A model generated the notes under the pieces. It saw only the letters and a list, made by a program, of their open reading frames with translations. It was not told where the DNA came from and did not search any database. Positions 39,973-48,942 of a DNA stretch of 64,000 bases are shown piece by piece. The position numbers and the translations under genes were made by a program. This DNA is from Calothrix sp. C42_A2020_038 (GTDB lineage Bacteria > Cyanobacteriota > Cyanobacteriia > Cyanobacteriales > Nostocaceae): positions 24,220 to 88,219 of the forward strand of contig JACYLQ010000015.1 of the NCBI GenBank assembly GCA_015272395.1, read 5' to 3'. Positions within the stretch are counted from its first letter, which is position 1; each line of letters begins with the position of its first letter.

Positions 39973-40179
39973 TTAGATAATTTGTCGAGAAATCTGCTTT
40001 TCAAAATTAGCTTGGGTTTGATGCAGCAATTGTTCTCGGCTATCCTGGACTATTGGCTTGAGAGTTGGAACCAGATTACGAGCTTGTAGTGTCATGTGAA
40101 ACTGTAAATGAGCGACATATTCACTAAAATCCTCATTTACTGCGTCTTTGCCCCTTTTAAAATGTGATTCCGTCGCCAC
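39973..40179 (-). CDS. Small conserved-looking hypothetical protein
   Basis: A 68-residue, probably all-helical soluble protein. GTG 40179 is preceded by a strong AAGGAGAA ribosome site at a short spacing, which supports real translation. The segment from residue 17 to 64 is amphipathic (YVAHLQFHMTLQA, REQLLHQTQANF). No family recognised. It stands alone with gene-free DNA on both sides. Confidence 0.6.
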   Translation of the reverse strand: MATESHFKRGKDAVNEDFSEYVAHLQFHMTLQARNLVPTLKPIVQDSREQLLHQTQANFEKQISRQII

Positions 40180-40349
40180 TTTGTTCTCCTTGCTTTATTA
40201 ATCGTGTTTCAGTTGATTAACATTATTAAAACTTATCATATTGTTTGATACCTGTTCTGACTTTGCAATGAACTGTAACGCTAGTACCGCAACATATTAA
40301 GAAATATTAATCTTGTCAGGAGTCAATAGCAAAAATCGAGGTAGTAGTT

Positions 40350-40530
40350 AGCAACGGATGTAACGGATGGGTTATTGGTTACAAACAAGATCTAGCTACT
40401 TAAAGCCAATTATCCCTTCGGGTTCGCCAGTTTGGCGGGACCCAAACTGACACCGCGCTGCCTGGTCTCACCGTTACATCCGTTTATCATCCGTTGCCAA
40501 TCTTTCTACACCCCAAAATTAATGACATAA
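40350..40530. repeat. CAACGGATG miniature element, copy B, carrying a nested repeat
   Basis: Has the inner arms GCAACGGATG (40350) and CATCCGTTGC (ending near 40498) and the outer arm ccccaaaattaatgacata of copy A, plus the shared tctagctacttaaa centre. About 50 bp of another palindromic family (40413-40464) is embedded in it. Confidence 0.7.
40413..40464. repeat. Palindromic repeat CCAGTTTGGCGGT, copy 2 (inverted)
   Basis: Reads on the minus strand like the repeat at 33541-33600: a GCGGTGTCAGTTTGGG block, then CCCGCCAAACTGG, then cgaacccgaaggg. It is nested inside the CAACGGATG element. Confidence 0.65.
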
Positions 40531-40593
40531 ACCAGCAGCATATTTTTAGCGAACTTTGGGGTTTAACAGCAAAGGGCGCAAAGTTAAGAATGG

Positions 40594-42183
40594 TTAAGCG
40601 ACAGCTTCGGCTTTTTCGGTTTTGACTACAGGTACATAAGGTTTTTCAGTACCTTGTGCTAAGTACTCAGCGAGTTGTGCTTCGATTTGGTCGCGCACAA
40701 TTTGGCGGTACTCTAGGAAATGTTCATTATGCGCGCAAGTTGCAAGGTAATGGTCGAATACTTTGGGATTATTCTTCAAAATACTAAATAAGTGATGCCA
40801 GAATTTCCAGCGAGTTTCGCGTTTGATACCCTGGCGCCAAATTATAGTTAAGAAGGCTTTGACCACAACCCACTCTGGCATTTTTGCTGGCGCCGTCCAG
40901 CTTGGTCCACCCATCATCAGGAAGCAGCGATAAGTTCTGTCTAAATACTTAACCGGGTCATATAAAGTACAAAAAGCATCAATATATTCACGGGCTATTT
41001 CTTCTAAAGGACGGGTTGGAATAAAGTTCATCAATGTTGTCTGATTAATGTTCCCGTCTTTGTTTTCACGCAGGCGCCCTTCTTTACTCAAACGATGCCA
41101 TAAAGCAGTGTTAGGTAGCGCTTGTAACATTGCAAAAGTTGTTGAAGGAATTGCCGCTTGTTCCGCAAACCGAACGATACGCGAACCAGCACCTGATTTT
41201 TCACCGTCAAAACCAATAATAAACCCAGCCATTGGGCGCAACCCAGTTTTAATAATAGTTTGGACTGCATCTGTTAGAGAACTGCGGGTATTTTGAAATT
41301 TCTTAGTAAACTGTAAGCTTTCTTCATCGGGTGTTTCGATACCCAAAAATACAGCCTTGAACCCAGACTCAACCATCAGTTCCATTAATTCTTGGTCTTG
41401 AGCAAGGTCAACAGAAGCTTCTGTGTCAAAGCTAAAGGGGTATTGATGTTCAGCCATCCAAGTTTTTAACTCTTTAAGTAGCAATTTCACATTACGTTTG
41501 TTGCCAATAAAGTTGTCGTCCACCATAAAAACACTGCGGCGCCAACCCAACTCATACAGACGGTCTAATTCTGCAAGTAACTGTTCTGGTGTTTTGGTTC
41601 GAGGTTTTCTCCCGTAGAGAACAATAATGTCACAAAACTCGCATTGAAATGGACAACCGCGCGAAAATTGAATTGACATTGAGTCGTAAGCATCAAACTC
41701 CAACAAATCGAAACGAGGTATAGGAGTACTAGTGACATCAGGTTTTTCTGTAGCACGGAATATTCCTGACTTTTCACCTTTATTTACTGCTTCGACAAAC
41801 ATGGGTAAGGTAATCTCACCTTCGTCTAAAATCAAAAAATCGGCACCAACATTTTGGACTTCGTGAGGTACAGAAGTTGGGTAAGGGCCGCCAACAGCAA
41901 CCAACTTACCACGTTGCTTGGCTTCTTTGATTTGGTCGAGTAAATCTTGCTTTTGAACAATCATCGCAGATAAAATTACAATATCTGCCCAATCCCATTC
42001 TGCCTCGGTGACAGCACGAATATTGCGGTCAACTAATTTAAATTCCCATTCTTGGGGTAATATTGCTGCTACAGTTACTAAACCTAATGGTGGTAGCAAA
42101 ACTTTGCGGTTGACTAAATCTAAGATTTTCTCGTATGACCAAAATGTCTTAGGAAATACCGGATAGACAAGCAATACACGCAT
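40594..42183 (-). CDS. B12-binding radical SAM protein (DUF4070 type)
   Basis: A 529-residue enzyme. It has an N-terminal cobalamin-binding Rossmann domain (residues about 1-150, with GGPYPTSVPHE), the radical SAM core with CPFQCEFCD (about 181-189) binding the 4Fe-4S cluster, and a C-terminal DUF4070 region. Family members include the hopanoid C2-methylase HpnP and many uncharacterised cyanobacterial paralogues; nothing in the neighbourhood points to hopanoids. A methyl transfer or carbon-skeleton reaction on a lipid or natural product is expected. It is a lone gene. Confidence 0.82.
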   Translation of the reverse strand: MRVLLVYPVFPKTFWSYEKILDLVNRKVLLPPLGLVTVAAILPQEWEFKLVDRNIRAVTEAEWDWADIVILSAMIVQKQDLLDQIKEAKQRGKLVAVGGPYPTSVPHEVQNVGADFLILDEGEITLPMFVEAVNKGEKSGIFRATEKPDVTSTPIPRFDLLEFDAYDSMSIQFSRGCPFQCEFCDIIVLYGRKPRTKTPEQLLAELDRLYELGWRRSVFMVDDNFIGNKRNVKLLLKELKTWMAEHQYPFSFDTEASVDLAQDQELMELMVESGFKAVFLGIETPDEESLQFTKKFQNTRSSLTDAVQTIIKTGLRPMAGFIIGFDGEKSGAGSRIVRFAEQAAIPSTTFAMLQALPNTALWHRLSKEGRLRENKDGNINQTTLMNFIPTRPLEEIAREYIDAFCTLYDPVKYLDRTYRCFLMMGGPSWTAPAKMPEWVVVKAFLTIIWRQGIKRETRWKFWHHLFSILKNNPKVFDHYLATCAHNEHFLEYRQIVRDQIEAQLAEYLAQGTEKPYVPVVKTEKAEAVA

Positions 42184-42394
42184 ACAGTCTCTACTCCTAC
42201 CACATTATTTTGTTATCTTGATAAATAAACTCACTTATCTTAATCTAGATGAGTTTTTCGTAAATTTGTTTCACATTTACTTAAGTATAAGAACACTAGA
42301 AACCTAAAAACGCGGTTTCCTTCTACCTAAGCCCTTTCACATTAGCATTATTACTTAAATTTTTTGCTACTCTGTTATACTTTGTGTGGAAACT

Positions 42395-43342
42395 CTAGCT
42401 TCTAACTCCGCTTAGTCTCAAAACATCGCTCATTGTTCCACAGTAGTTCGCCAAACCAAAACTTTTGGGACTCACTGCGTTTTTGTAGGTAAAATGGCGG
42501 TATTCCATACAAAACCTGTCCCATGCTGCCATTTGGATGCGGAACAGCACAATAATTAAATTCGCTAAACCAAATGAAAGCGGGATACGAAACAAGATTT
42601 TTTTGCCGAGATAAGCACAAACCTCTTCTATTGCTTCGTTGACAGTAATTCTTGCTTGTCCCAAAACTACTGACCGTGAGGCACCATCACGTGGAGGATT
42701 TTCAATCAGATGTTTAACAACAGTAGCAATATCTTGACCGTGGATAAAGTGAAAGCTACCATCTGCCTTTAAAAATCTGATGATATCTATATATTTAGTG
42801 ACTTCAGGAATACCTGTGGTCAGGTGTGAGTATGGTTTACTTGCATCTCCACCCAAAACAAATGTGGGAAAGATTGTGGTAATTTTAGGTGCAATAGCTA
42901 ACTGAGATTTTTGCATCAAGCAATCATATTTAGAGCGAACATAATCAGTTCCTATTTCACCAGCTTCTTTGAGTGGTTCACCATCATTACCTAAAACACT
43001 TGCCGTTGAAAAGTAAATTACTTGTTCGCAACGCTCAGGATTTAAAAGACTCATCAACTCCAGTGTTTTCGTCACATTGACGTTGAAAGTAATATCACCA
43101 CCCCAAGCAGTTGCTGTCAAAACAGCTACATCAATCGTTTTCAGTAAATCAGCAAACTTCTCTATTTCCTGCATATCACCTTGTAAAACAGTGACACTAG
43201 GGCGAATATTTGTATCAATTTTTAATTTATTTGGATTTCTTACGAGTAAAAATAATTCGTGTTCAGTATCTTGAATTAACTGCTCACTAATATAATGACC
43301 AATACACCCACTGGCGCCTGTAACTAAAATACGTTTAGACAT
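42395..43342 (-). CDS. NAD(P)-dependent extended-SDR oxidoreductase / epimerase-like
   Basis: A 315-residue extended short-chain dehydrogenase. It has the nucleotide-binding GASGCIGHYISEQL at the N-terminus, FSTASVLG, and the catalytic YVRSK (Y-x3-K) near residue 145. The C-terminal part is hydrophobic enough (SFGLANLIIVLF) to suggest membrane or lipid contact. It resembles sugar epimerases or sterol-dehydrogenase-like enzymes; the substrate is unknown. A short hairpin GAAACC...GGTTTC lies downstream at about 42300-42322. Confidence 0.75.
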   Translation of the reverse strand: MSKRILVTGASGCIGHYISEQLIQDTEHELFLLVRNPNKLKIDTNIRPSVTVLQGDMQEIEKFADLLKTIDVAVLTATAWGGDITFNVNVTKTLELMSLLNPERCEQVIYFSTASVLGNDGEPLKEAGEIGTDYVRSKYDCLMQKSQLAIAPKITTIFPTFVLGGDASKPYSHLTTGIPEVTKYIDIIRFLKADGSFHFIHGQDIATVVKHLIENPPRDGASRSVVLGQARITVNEAIEEVCAYLGKKILFRIPLSFGLANLIIVLFRIQMAAWDRFCMEYRHFTYKNAVSPKSFGLANYCGTMSDVLRLSGVRS

Positions 43343-43510
43343 AAAATAATGATAAAAATGAGAATTAAATTTAGGTAGAAATCATATCCCATTGAGCAAG
43401 CCAAAACAAGTGCATAGCCTTAACCTGCACATTACACTACGATGAATAAATTATTTTAAAGTTCCAGTAGGGTGCGTCACGCCACCAATAAGTAAACTAC
43501 AAAAATTAAA

Positions 43511-43582
43511 TTCTTCATGTTGTGAAGTGGGCAGAGAGTGCCCGCTCTAAACGTGGGCGGGTATCCCGCCCGCTCCACAAGA
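43511..43582. repeat. TTGTGG hairpin repeat, double copy 4
   Basis: gtgggcagagagtgcccgc is followed directly by gtgggcgggtatcccgcccgctccacaag, two consecutive hairpins of the same family in tandem, ending in the inverse of CTTGTGG. Confidence 0.65.
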
Positions 43583-43672
43583 AAATTTGGAGATTTTTTG
43601 ATATGGAAGTCCCTAAGTAAAGCATCATCAATTTATAGGCGCCGATGGTTAGGAAATAATTCACAATAGTTG

Positions 43673-43737
43673 ATGGTGCGTGAAAGCTACTTGACTATTT
43701 CGTTTTTGCTGTAGTTTGTAATAGCTTTCACACACCC
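43673..43737. repeat. GGTGCGTGAAAGC miniature inverted repeat, copy 1
   Basis: GTGCGTGAAAGCTA (43676-43689) and TAGCTTTCACACAC (43722-43735) are inverted copies with one mismatch around a 32-base centre, just downstream of hemE. A second copy of the same size is at 60708-60774. Confidence 0.65.
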
Positions 43738-43751
43738 CACATTGACCACGC

Positions 43752-44807
43752 TTATACCGCAGTTAAACTTAATTGTTTGGCTGTTTCAAAGAAGAACGCG
43801 ACATTTTCTTCAGGTGTTTCGGGTAAAACACCATGACCAAGGTTGAGAATATGACCCCAGTTACCAGCTTTGCGAACGGTATCATAAATACGTTCACGGA
43901 TAAATTCCTTGGAACCAAATAATACACCTGGGTCTAAGTTGCCCTGTACTTTCATTGTCTTGCCGAGACGTTGACGCGCGTCTGCCATGTCTACAGTCCA
44001 GTCAACTGATATGATATCCGCTCCTGATTTTGCCATCATCTCCAATACACCAGCACTACCCGTAACTAAAAGAATTAGTGGTGTTTCAGGATGAGTTTGT
44101 TTAACTTTGTCGAACACCATTTTCTGATAGGGTTGTGCAAAAGTTGCGTAGTCTTGAGGACTAAGTTGTCCTGCCCACGAGTCAAACATTTGCACTACTT
44201 GGGCGCCGCAGTCTATTTGGTAACGTATATAAGTCGCGATCGAATCAGCGAGTTTTTCCAACAGTTGATGCAAGATGGTGGGGTCGGAAAACGCCATATG
44301 CTTGATAATTGAGTAGGTTTTAGAACCTTTACCCTCGACTGCATATGCTGCCAAAGTCCACGGGGCGCCAACAAATCCCAGTACCGTAGATTGATCGCCA
44401 ACTTCTTGGCGCAATGCTTGCAAAATCGTTTTAATAAAAGGTAACGATTCGTCAGGATTGAGAGGTTGTAAGTTATTTACCTGTTCAGATGTGCGGATAG
44501 GTGCATGGATAATTGGTCCTTTCCCTTCCGCAATATCCATGTCGATACCTAAACCTGGAAGTGGGGTGACAATATCAGAAAATAGTATTACACCATCTGG
44601 TTGAAATGCTCTCCAAGGTTGCAAAGATACTTCGATTGCAACTTCAGGAATTTCTGACCGTTCGCGAAAAGAAGGGTACTTCTCTCTTAGTTCGCGATAA
44701 GCTTTCATATACCTTCCGGCCTGTCGCATCATCCAAACAGGAGGACGGTCAACTACTTCACCACGAGCCGCTCGTAACAAATGAGGCGTATTTGCGGAAA
44801 TACCCAT
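43752..44807 (-). CDS. hemE: Uroporphyrinogen III decarboxylase
   Basis: Decarboxylates the four acetate side chains of uroporphyrinogen III on the way to heme and chlorophyll. The start ATG 44807 ([17 protein letters not shown]) matches the family; an ATG two codons upstream is alternative. Key segments are [30 protein letters not shown] with the substrate-binding Asp, and [15 protein letters not shown] at the C-terminus. At about 351 residues it is normal. Confidence 0.96.
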   Translation of the reverse strand: MGISANTPHLLRAARGEVVDRPPVWMMRQAGRYMKAYRELREKYPSFRERSEIPEVAIEVSLQPWRAFQPDGVILFSDIVTPLPGLGIDMDIAEGKGPIIHAPIRTSEQVNNLQPLNPDESLPFIKTILQALRQEVGDQSTVLGFVGAPWTLAAYAVEGKGSKTYSIIKHMAFSDPTILHQLLEKLADSIATYIRYQIDCGAQVVQMFDSWAGQLSPQDYATFAQPYQKMVFDKVKQTHPETPLILLVTGSAGVLEMMAKSGADIISVDWTVDMADARQRLGKTMKVQGNLDPGVLFGSKEFIRERIYDTVRKAGNWGHILNLGHGVLPETPEENVAFFFETAKQLSLTAV

Positions 44808-45238
44808 TAACATTTCATCCTATATCACTTTTTTATTTCATCATTTAGCTTACCATTCCAAGACCCCATTTCCATTTTCACTAACACCGTAAACAAAGGT
44901 TATAAAATGTAACAAAATTAAAACAATTCATAAATCCTATTTTATTGTTTTTTTATTTACTTTCTGACTACTGCAAAATAACTGCCATTAAACTTAAATC
45001 TTATTTGACTTCCAAAGACAACTCTATACAACCCCTGTTCGAGCTACATTAGCTTTATAATATTTAGAAACTGATTGTATAAAAAATAACCAATGATTTT
45101 AGTTGGCATATAATTAAAATCGTAATATAGAGATTGGCGCGGGCAAACTGCGTCTAAAGATAGTGTTCGACTTATGTCGAAAGTGCCATATTCGTAAGCA
45201 ATAACCTATATTATTGGCGTATATCCAAAAGTCTAAAA
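44808..45238. other. Divergent spacer, about 430 bp
   Basis: No supported gene or repeat was seen between hemE (minus) and the sensor kinase (plus). It is AT-rich in its centre and presumably holds both promoters. Confidence 0.4.
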
Positions 45239-47035
45239 ATGTCGTCAAAATCCAAAGTAAATGTCTTACTAGTAGATGACCACCCAGAAAATTTACTGGC
45301 GCTTGAGGGAATACTAGAGGGTCTCGGTCAAAATTTGGTGCGTGCAACGTCCGGTGCCCAGGCTTTAAAGTGCTTATTAAATCAGGATTTTGCTGTAATT
45401 TTGTTGGATGTGCAGATGCCTGATATGGATGGTTTTGAGACTGCTACTTTGATTCGTCAACGTGAACGTTCACTTTATACACCAATCATTTTTCTGACTG
45501 CGTTTAGCACGAGTGACAGCATGGTAGAACGAGGTTACTCGTTAGGTGCAGTGGATTATTTGTTTAAGCCACTTCAACCAGAGATATTAAAGTCAAAAGT
45601 GATGGCGTTTATCGATTTGTACTTGAAGAGCGCTCTTATTGAGCGACAAGCACAGGAATTGGCAGCGGTTAATGCCGAACTTAGAAAAAGTGAAGAAAAA
45701 TTTCGTAGTTTGAGCGCTTGTTCTCCTATTGGTATCTTTTTGACTGACTTAAACGGTAATTGCACTTACTCAAATCCATCCCATCAAAGAATATTCGGCT
45801 TGGGAGAAGCTAGTATCCTTGGACAAGGATGGGCGGAAGTTATTCACCCAGAAGACCGTGAAAGGGTTATAAATAATTGGTATAAAATATTAAAATTAGG
45901 AGAAGAATATAACGGTGAGTATAGAATTGTTACGCCAGATGGGATCGAGCGTTGGATTTCTGCTCACAGTTCGCCCATGCGCTCAGAGCATAATAATATT
46001 ATTGGTCATGTTGCGACTATCGAGGATATTACAGCGCGTAAACAAGCTGAAGCTGAACATATTGAATTGATCCGCGCGCAAGCAGCGCGTCAAGAAGCGG
46101 AAGCAGCAAATCGTCTGAAAGATGAATTTTTGGCAGTTTTATCCCATGAACTTCGCACACCTTTAAACTCAATATTAGGATGGGCAAAATTGCTGAAACG
46201 TCAGAAATTCGATGAGAAAAATATTGCACGAGGACTAGAAATTGTCGAACGTAATGCGCTTTTGCAAACCCAACTGATCAATGATATTTTAGATGTATCG
46301 CGCATTATGCGAGGTAAGTTGCGTCTGAATATGACTCCTGTAAACTTAGAGTCTTTAGTATTACAAACGGTAAATGCAGCAGGTGTAGAAGCTGAGGCTA
46401 AAAAGTTAAAACTAGAATGTACAATAGAACCTTTTCCGGAAATTTTAACAGAGATACACTCAGATATATCTTATTCTTCTTCCTATATAGTTACGGGTGA
46501 TATTAATCGGTTACAACAAATTATTGGTAATTTGCTTAGTAATGCTCTTAAATTTACACCCGCACATGGTAGTGTTAAAGTCAAATTATCCCTCGATCAG
46601 AATTCGCAGGAGGGTGATTCTATACCAAAGGTAAAAATTGAAGTCAGTGACACAGGTATTGGTATTGCTGCTGATTTTCTTCCCCATGTTTTTGATAGAT
46701 TTCGTCAAGCTGATGGTAGTACAACTCGCAGCCATAGTGGTTTAGGTTTAGGATTAGCGATTGTAAGACACCTAATAGAAATGCATGGTGGTAGCGTTAG
46801 TGCTGTAAGTTCTGGTCTTAATCAAGGCTCGACATTCACTGTTAAATTACCATTGAGAGCATCTTCAAATCATATCCCGTCGTCCATGTCTCAACAAACC
46901 ATATCTCAGTCAATTGTATCTCAACAAGTTATATCGGCGCCTATCGATAAGCAAAATGATGTTGATCAAGTCTATTTAAATCAAGACATACAAAGTGTAA
47001 ACTTGATCAACTTCGATTTAAAAGTGACTAATTAG
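45239..47035 (+). CDS. Hybrid sensor kinase: receiver, PAS, histidine kinase
   Basis: A 598-residue soluble signalling protein. The N-terminal receiver domain (residues 7-122) has the phosphoacceptor Asp57 in LLDVQMPDMDG. A PAS domain with a PAC tail follows (about 150-270), then the HisKA dimerisation helix with His303 in LSHELRTPLNS. The ATPase domain shows the N-box NLLSNALKFTP, DTGIGIAADFLPHVFDRF and GLGLGLAIVRH. No transmembrane segment is present, so the input is intracellular or comes via the receiver. The last 50 residues are polar. No partner regulator is adjacent. Confidence 0.92.
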   Translation: MSSKSKVNVLLVDDHPENLLALEGILEGLGQNLVRATSGAQALKCLLNQDFAVILLDVQMPDMDGFETATLIRQRERSLYTPIIFLTAFSTSDSMVERGYSLGAVDYLFKPLQPEILKSKVMAFIDLYLKSALIERQAQELAAVNAELRKSEEKFRSLSACSPIGIFLTDLNGNCTYSNPSHQRIFGLGEASILGQGWAEVIHPEDRERVINNWYKILKLGEEYNGEYRIVTPDGIERWISAHSSPMRSEHNNIIGHVATIEDITARKQAEAEHIELIRAQAARQEAEAANRLKDEFLAVLSHELRTPLNSILGWAKLLKRQKFDEKNIARGLEIVERNALLQTQLINDILDVSRIMRGKLRLNMTPVNLESLVLQTVNAAGVEAEAKKLKLECTIEPFPEILTEIHSDISYSSSYIVTGDINRLQQIIGNLLSNALKFTPAHGSVKVKLSLDQNSQEGDSIPKVKIEVSDTGIGIAADFLPHVFDRFRQADGSTTRSHSGLGLGLAIVRHLIEMHGGSVSAVSSGLNQGSTFTVKLPLRASSNHIPSSMSQQTISQSIVSQQVISAPIDKQNDVDQVYLNQDIQSVNLINFDLKVTN

Positions 47036-47065
47036 AATTTCAAATCATTTAATTGTAATTGTGAG

Positions 47066-48772
47066 TTATATATCTAATGCATAATTTAAAAAATTTAGGA
47101 TTGCTGAATCTTGCTGTAAATATTGTGGTGTTTGTGTATCTGTAGGCGCCGGATAAAATTGACCTGTCACCCAATTACGGTTATCCTCTGGATTAATATA
47201 CCTTTGGTTTTGTGCATCATAATATTTCCAGTAAGTCTCATTCTGAAGTTTCATATAATCAGCTGGAGTAAAGAGTTCTTGACACTGGGTAAAATCTAAC
47301 CAGTTATCTAGAGTATTTTCCATTTGTACAATTCTGCCGTCGCGAAAATGAAAATGTATGTAATCTTGGTTAGACTGAGTGACCACTTTGGTAACTGCAC
47401 ATTCGTTCTGACTTTGAATAACACGGTAAAGGAAAGTGAAAAACTTGCCTTGTAATTCGGCATCTTCACTCGATGCTAAAACTCTCCATTCATATGTGGG
47501 TGTTGATTTATTTTGCAAGAAGGGTGTAATATTTACCGAAGTATATCGAGGATTTCTGACTATGATCGAAGCTTGACGTAAAACCTCTTGAGGCGTTTTC
47601 GCTGAAATTTCAAGTATTTTTTGGTAGTTATATTCATGCTGAATTGGTACTACTCCATAGGCGACTCCAAGTATAAATTCATATATAGCTGCCTCTTGAT
47701 CATCTAGTAAATCAGGGTCCATAATAACACCCTGTTTAACCATATTAATTTTCTTTTGAATATACTCAAGTTTGCTCAAACGCTTTTTGTAACGCGAAGT
47801 ATGTTGAGTAACTTCACTACCAAATGGCATTGCATAAACATTATTTTTGCGTGTAGGTGGAAGAATTTTATCTAAAACTTGAGAAACAGCGGCAGATACA
47901 CATGTAATATTAGCAAGATGATTAATTATTTCTTCTGTTGTTTTATGTTCGCTTTTAATACCGACGTGTAAATGTACTCCTGATGTTGTTGAAAAGTGAA
48001 CACCATTTTGTTTGAGAGTAGATACAACAAATTTATAGATGTCTATTATTTCTACGATTGAATCACATACAGGAAAACCAATTTCTTGACCGCTATAAAT
48101 TTTAAACCGAAACCGAGTATCTATATTTTGTTTATAGAGATTTTCATAATAATTTATATTTTCTTGGTTTGTTCCATGCACAGAACCATCAATACCAACT
48201 TTTAATACATTATCACCTGGCACCTCTACTAGTCCTAAAGCTTCTAAACGATTAAATATTGCTAAGACAGTTTGTTCAATTTGATTAGAGTTGGTTTGAA
48301 ATTGATATTTATTTTGTTTGAGTTTAATATATTCCCATGTACTTTTTAGATTTTGAAAAAAATTCCAATTTGTTTTATAGTCAGAAGTTACATGATTTTT
48401 ATTATCATGTTTGTATGCGGTTTTTAGCATAGCTTGTTTATGCTTTTCAAAGTCAACACGATTTAGTTTTGCTTGGTATTTGCTATTTTCTGGATGTTGA
48501 ATATTTGCATGATAATTAATTAATCCTATAGTCACTAACATTTGAATTAATCGATTAAAATGTGGTTGACGTGTAATCAAACCACGATTTATTCTACTTA
48601 AGTCATAAATTGGCTTTAACTTTTGAATAACCTCTGGAGCTAAACGATACATTGGAAAATCTGTTAATGGAATAAATTCTAATTCTGCACCGCTGGTTGC
48701 AAAGTATATGACATTTTCATCTTGAATTAATTCAATAGATATAGTACGACTAATATCAGCGCTGATAACCAT
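47066..48772 (-). CDS. Amidoligase-family COOH-NH2 ligase with RRE-like N-terminal domain
   Basis: A 568-residue protein. From about residue 160 it carries the motif series of the glutamine-synthetase-like amidoligase family: D195-G-S in GIDGSVHG, E230 and P234 in GQEIGFPV, H267 and H269 in SGVHLHVG, and E428/R430 in YEWRV. This family is predicted to make amide bonds in peptides or metabolites. The first 90 residues (FPMYRLAPEVIQKLKPI, then RLIQMLVTIGLINY) have the spacing of a winged-helix peptide-binding element like PqqD/RRE; this is inference. It is divergent from an S66 carboxypeptidase across a 170-base region with a strong hairpin. No precursor peptide gene was found nearby. Confidence 0.62.
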   Translation of the reverse strand: MVISADISRTISIELIQDENVIYFATSGAELEFIPLTDFPMYRLAPEVIQKLKPIYDLSRINRGLITRQPHFNRLIQMLVTIGLINYHANIQHPENSKYQAKLNRVDFEKHKQAMLKTAYKHDNKNHVTSDYKTNWNFFQNLKSTWEYIKLKQNKYQFQTNSNQIEQTVLAIFNRLEALGLVEVPGDNVLKVGIDGSVHGTNQENINYYENLYKQNIDTRFRFKIYSGQEIGFPVCDSIVEIIDIYKFVVSTLKQNGVHFSTTSGVHLHVGIKSEHKTTEEIINHLANITCVSAAVSQVLDKILPPTRKNNVYAMPFGSEVTQHTSRYKKRLSKLEYIQKKINMVKQGVIMDPDLLDDQEAAIYEFILGVAYGVVPIQHEYNYQKILEISAKTPQEVLRQASIIVRNPRYTSVNITPFLQNKSTPTYEWRVLASSEDAELQGKFFTFLYRVIQSQNECAVTKVVTQSNQDYIHFHFRDGRIVQMENTLDNWLDFTQCQELFTPADYMKLQNETYWKYYDAQNQRYINPEDNRNWVTGQFYPAPTDTQTPQYLQQDSAILNFLNYALDI

Positions 48773-48867
48773 AAAAATGCAACATAAGTATATATCCTGC
48801 TGAATATATATTTAGGAATATTTAAAGTCAAAGCTTCATAATACATTTTTGATAAAATTTTGGAGCA

Positions 48868-48905
48868 TTAGTTTTCTAGCTTCACAGGAGAAGTCGGAAA
48901 ACTAA
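48868..48905. promoter_or_regulatory. Hairpin in the amidoligase/S66 divergent region
   Basis: TTAGTTTTC (48868-48876) and GAAAACTAA (48897-48905) are perfect inverted repeats. Inside them CTTC and GAAG pair around ACAGGA, and the three bases between can partly pair. A stem of up to about 16 positions results. It could be an operator or a 5' leader structure; AGGAG sits in its loop. Confidence 0.55.
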
Positions 48906-48942
48906 TTCAAAATTATGTTAAATTATCTTAAAATAATAAGTG

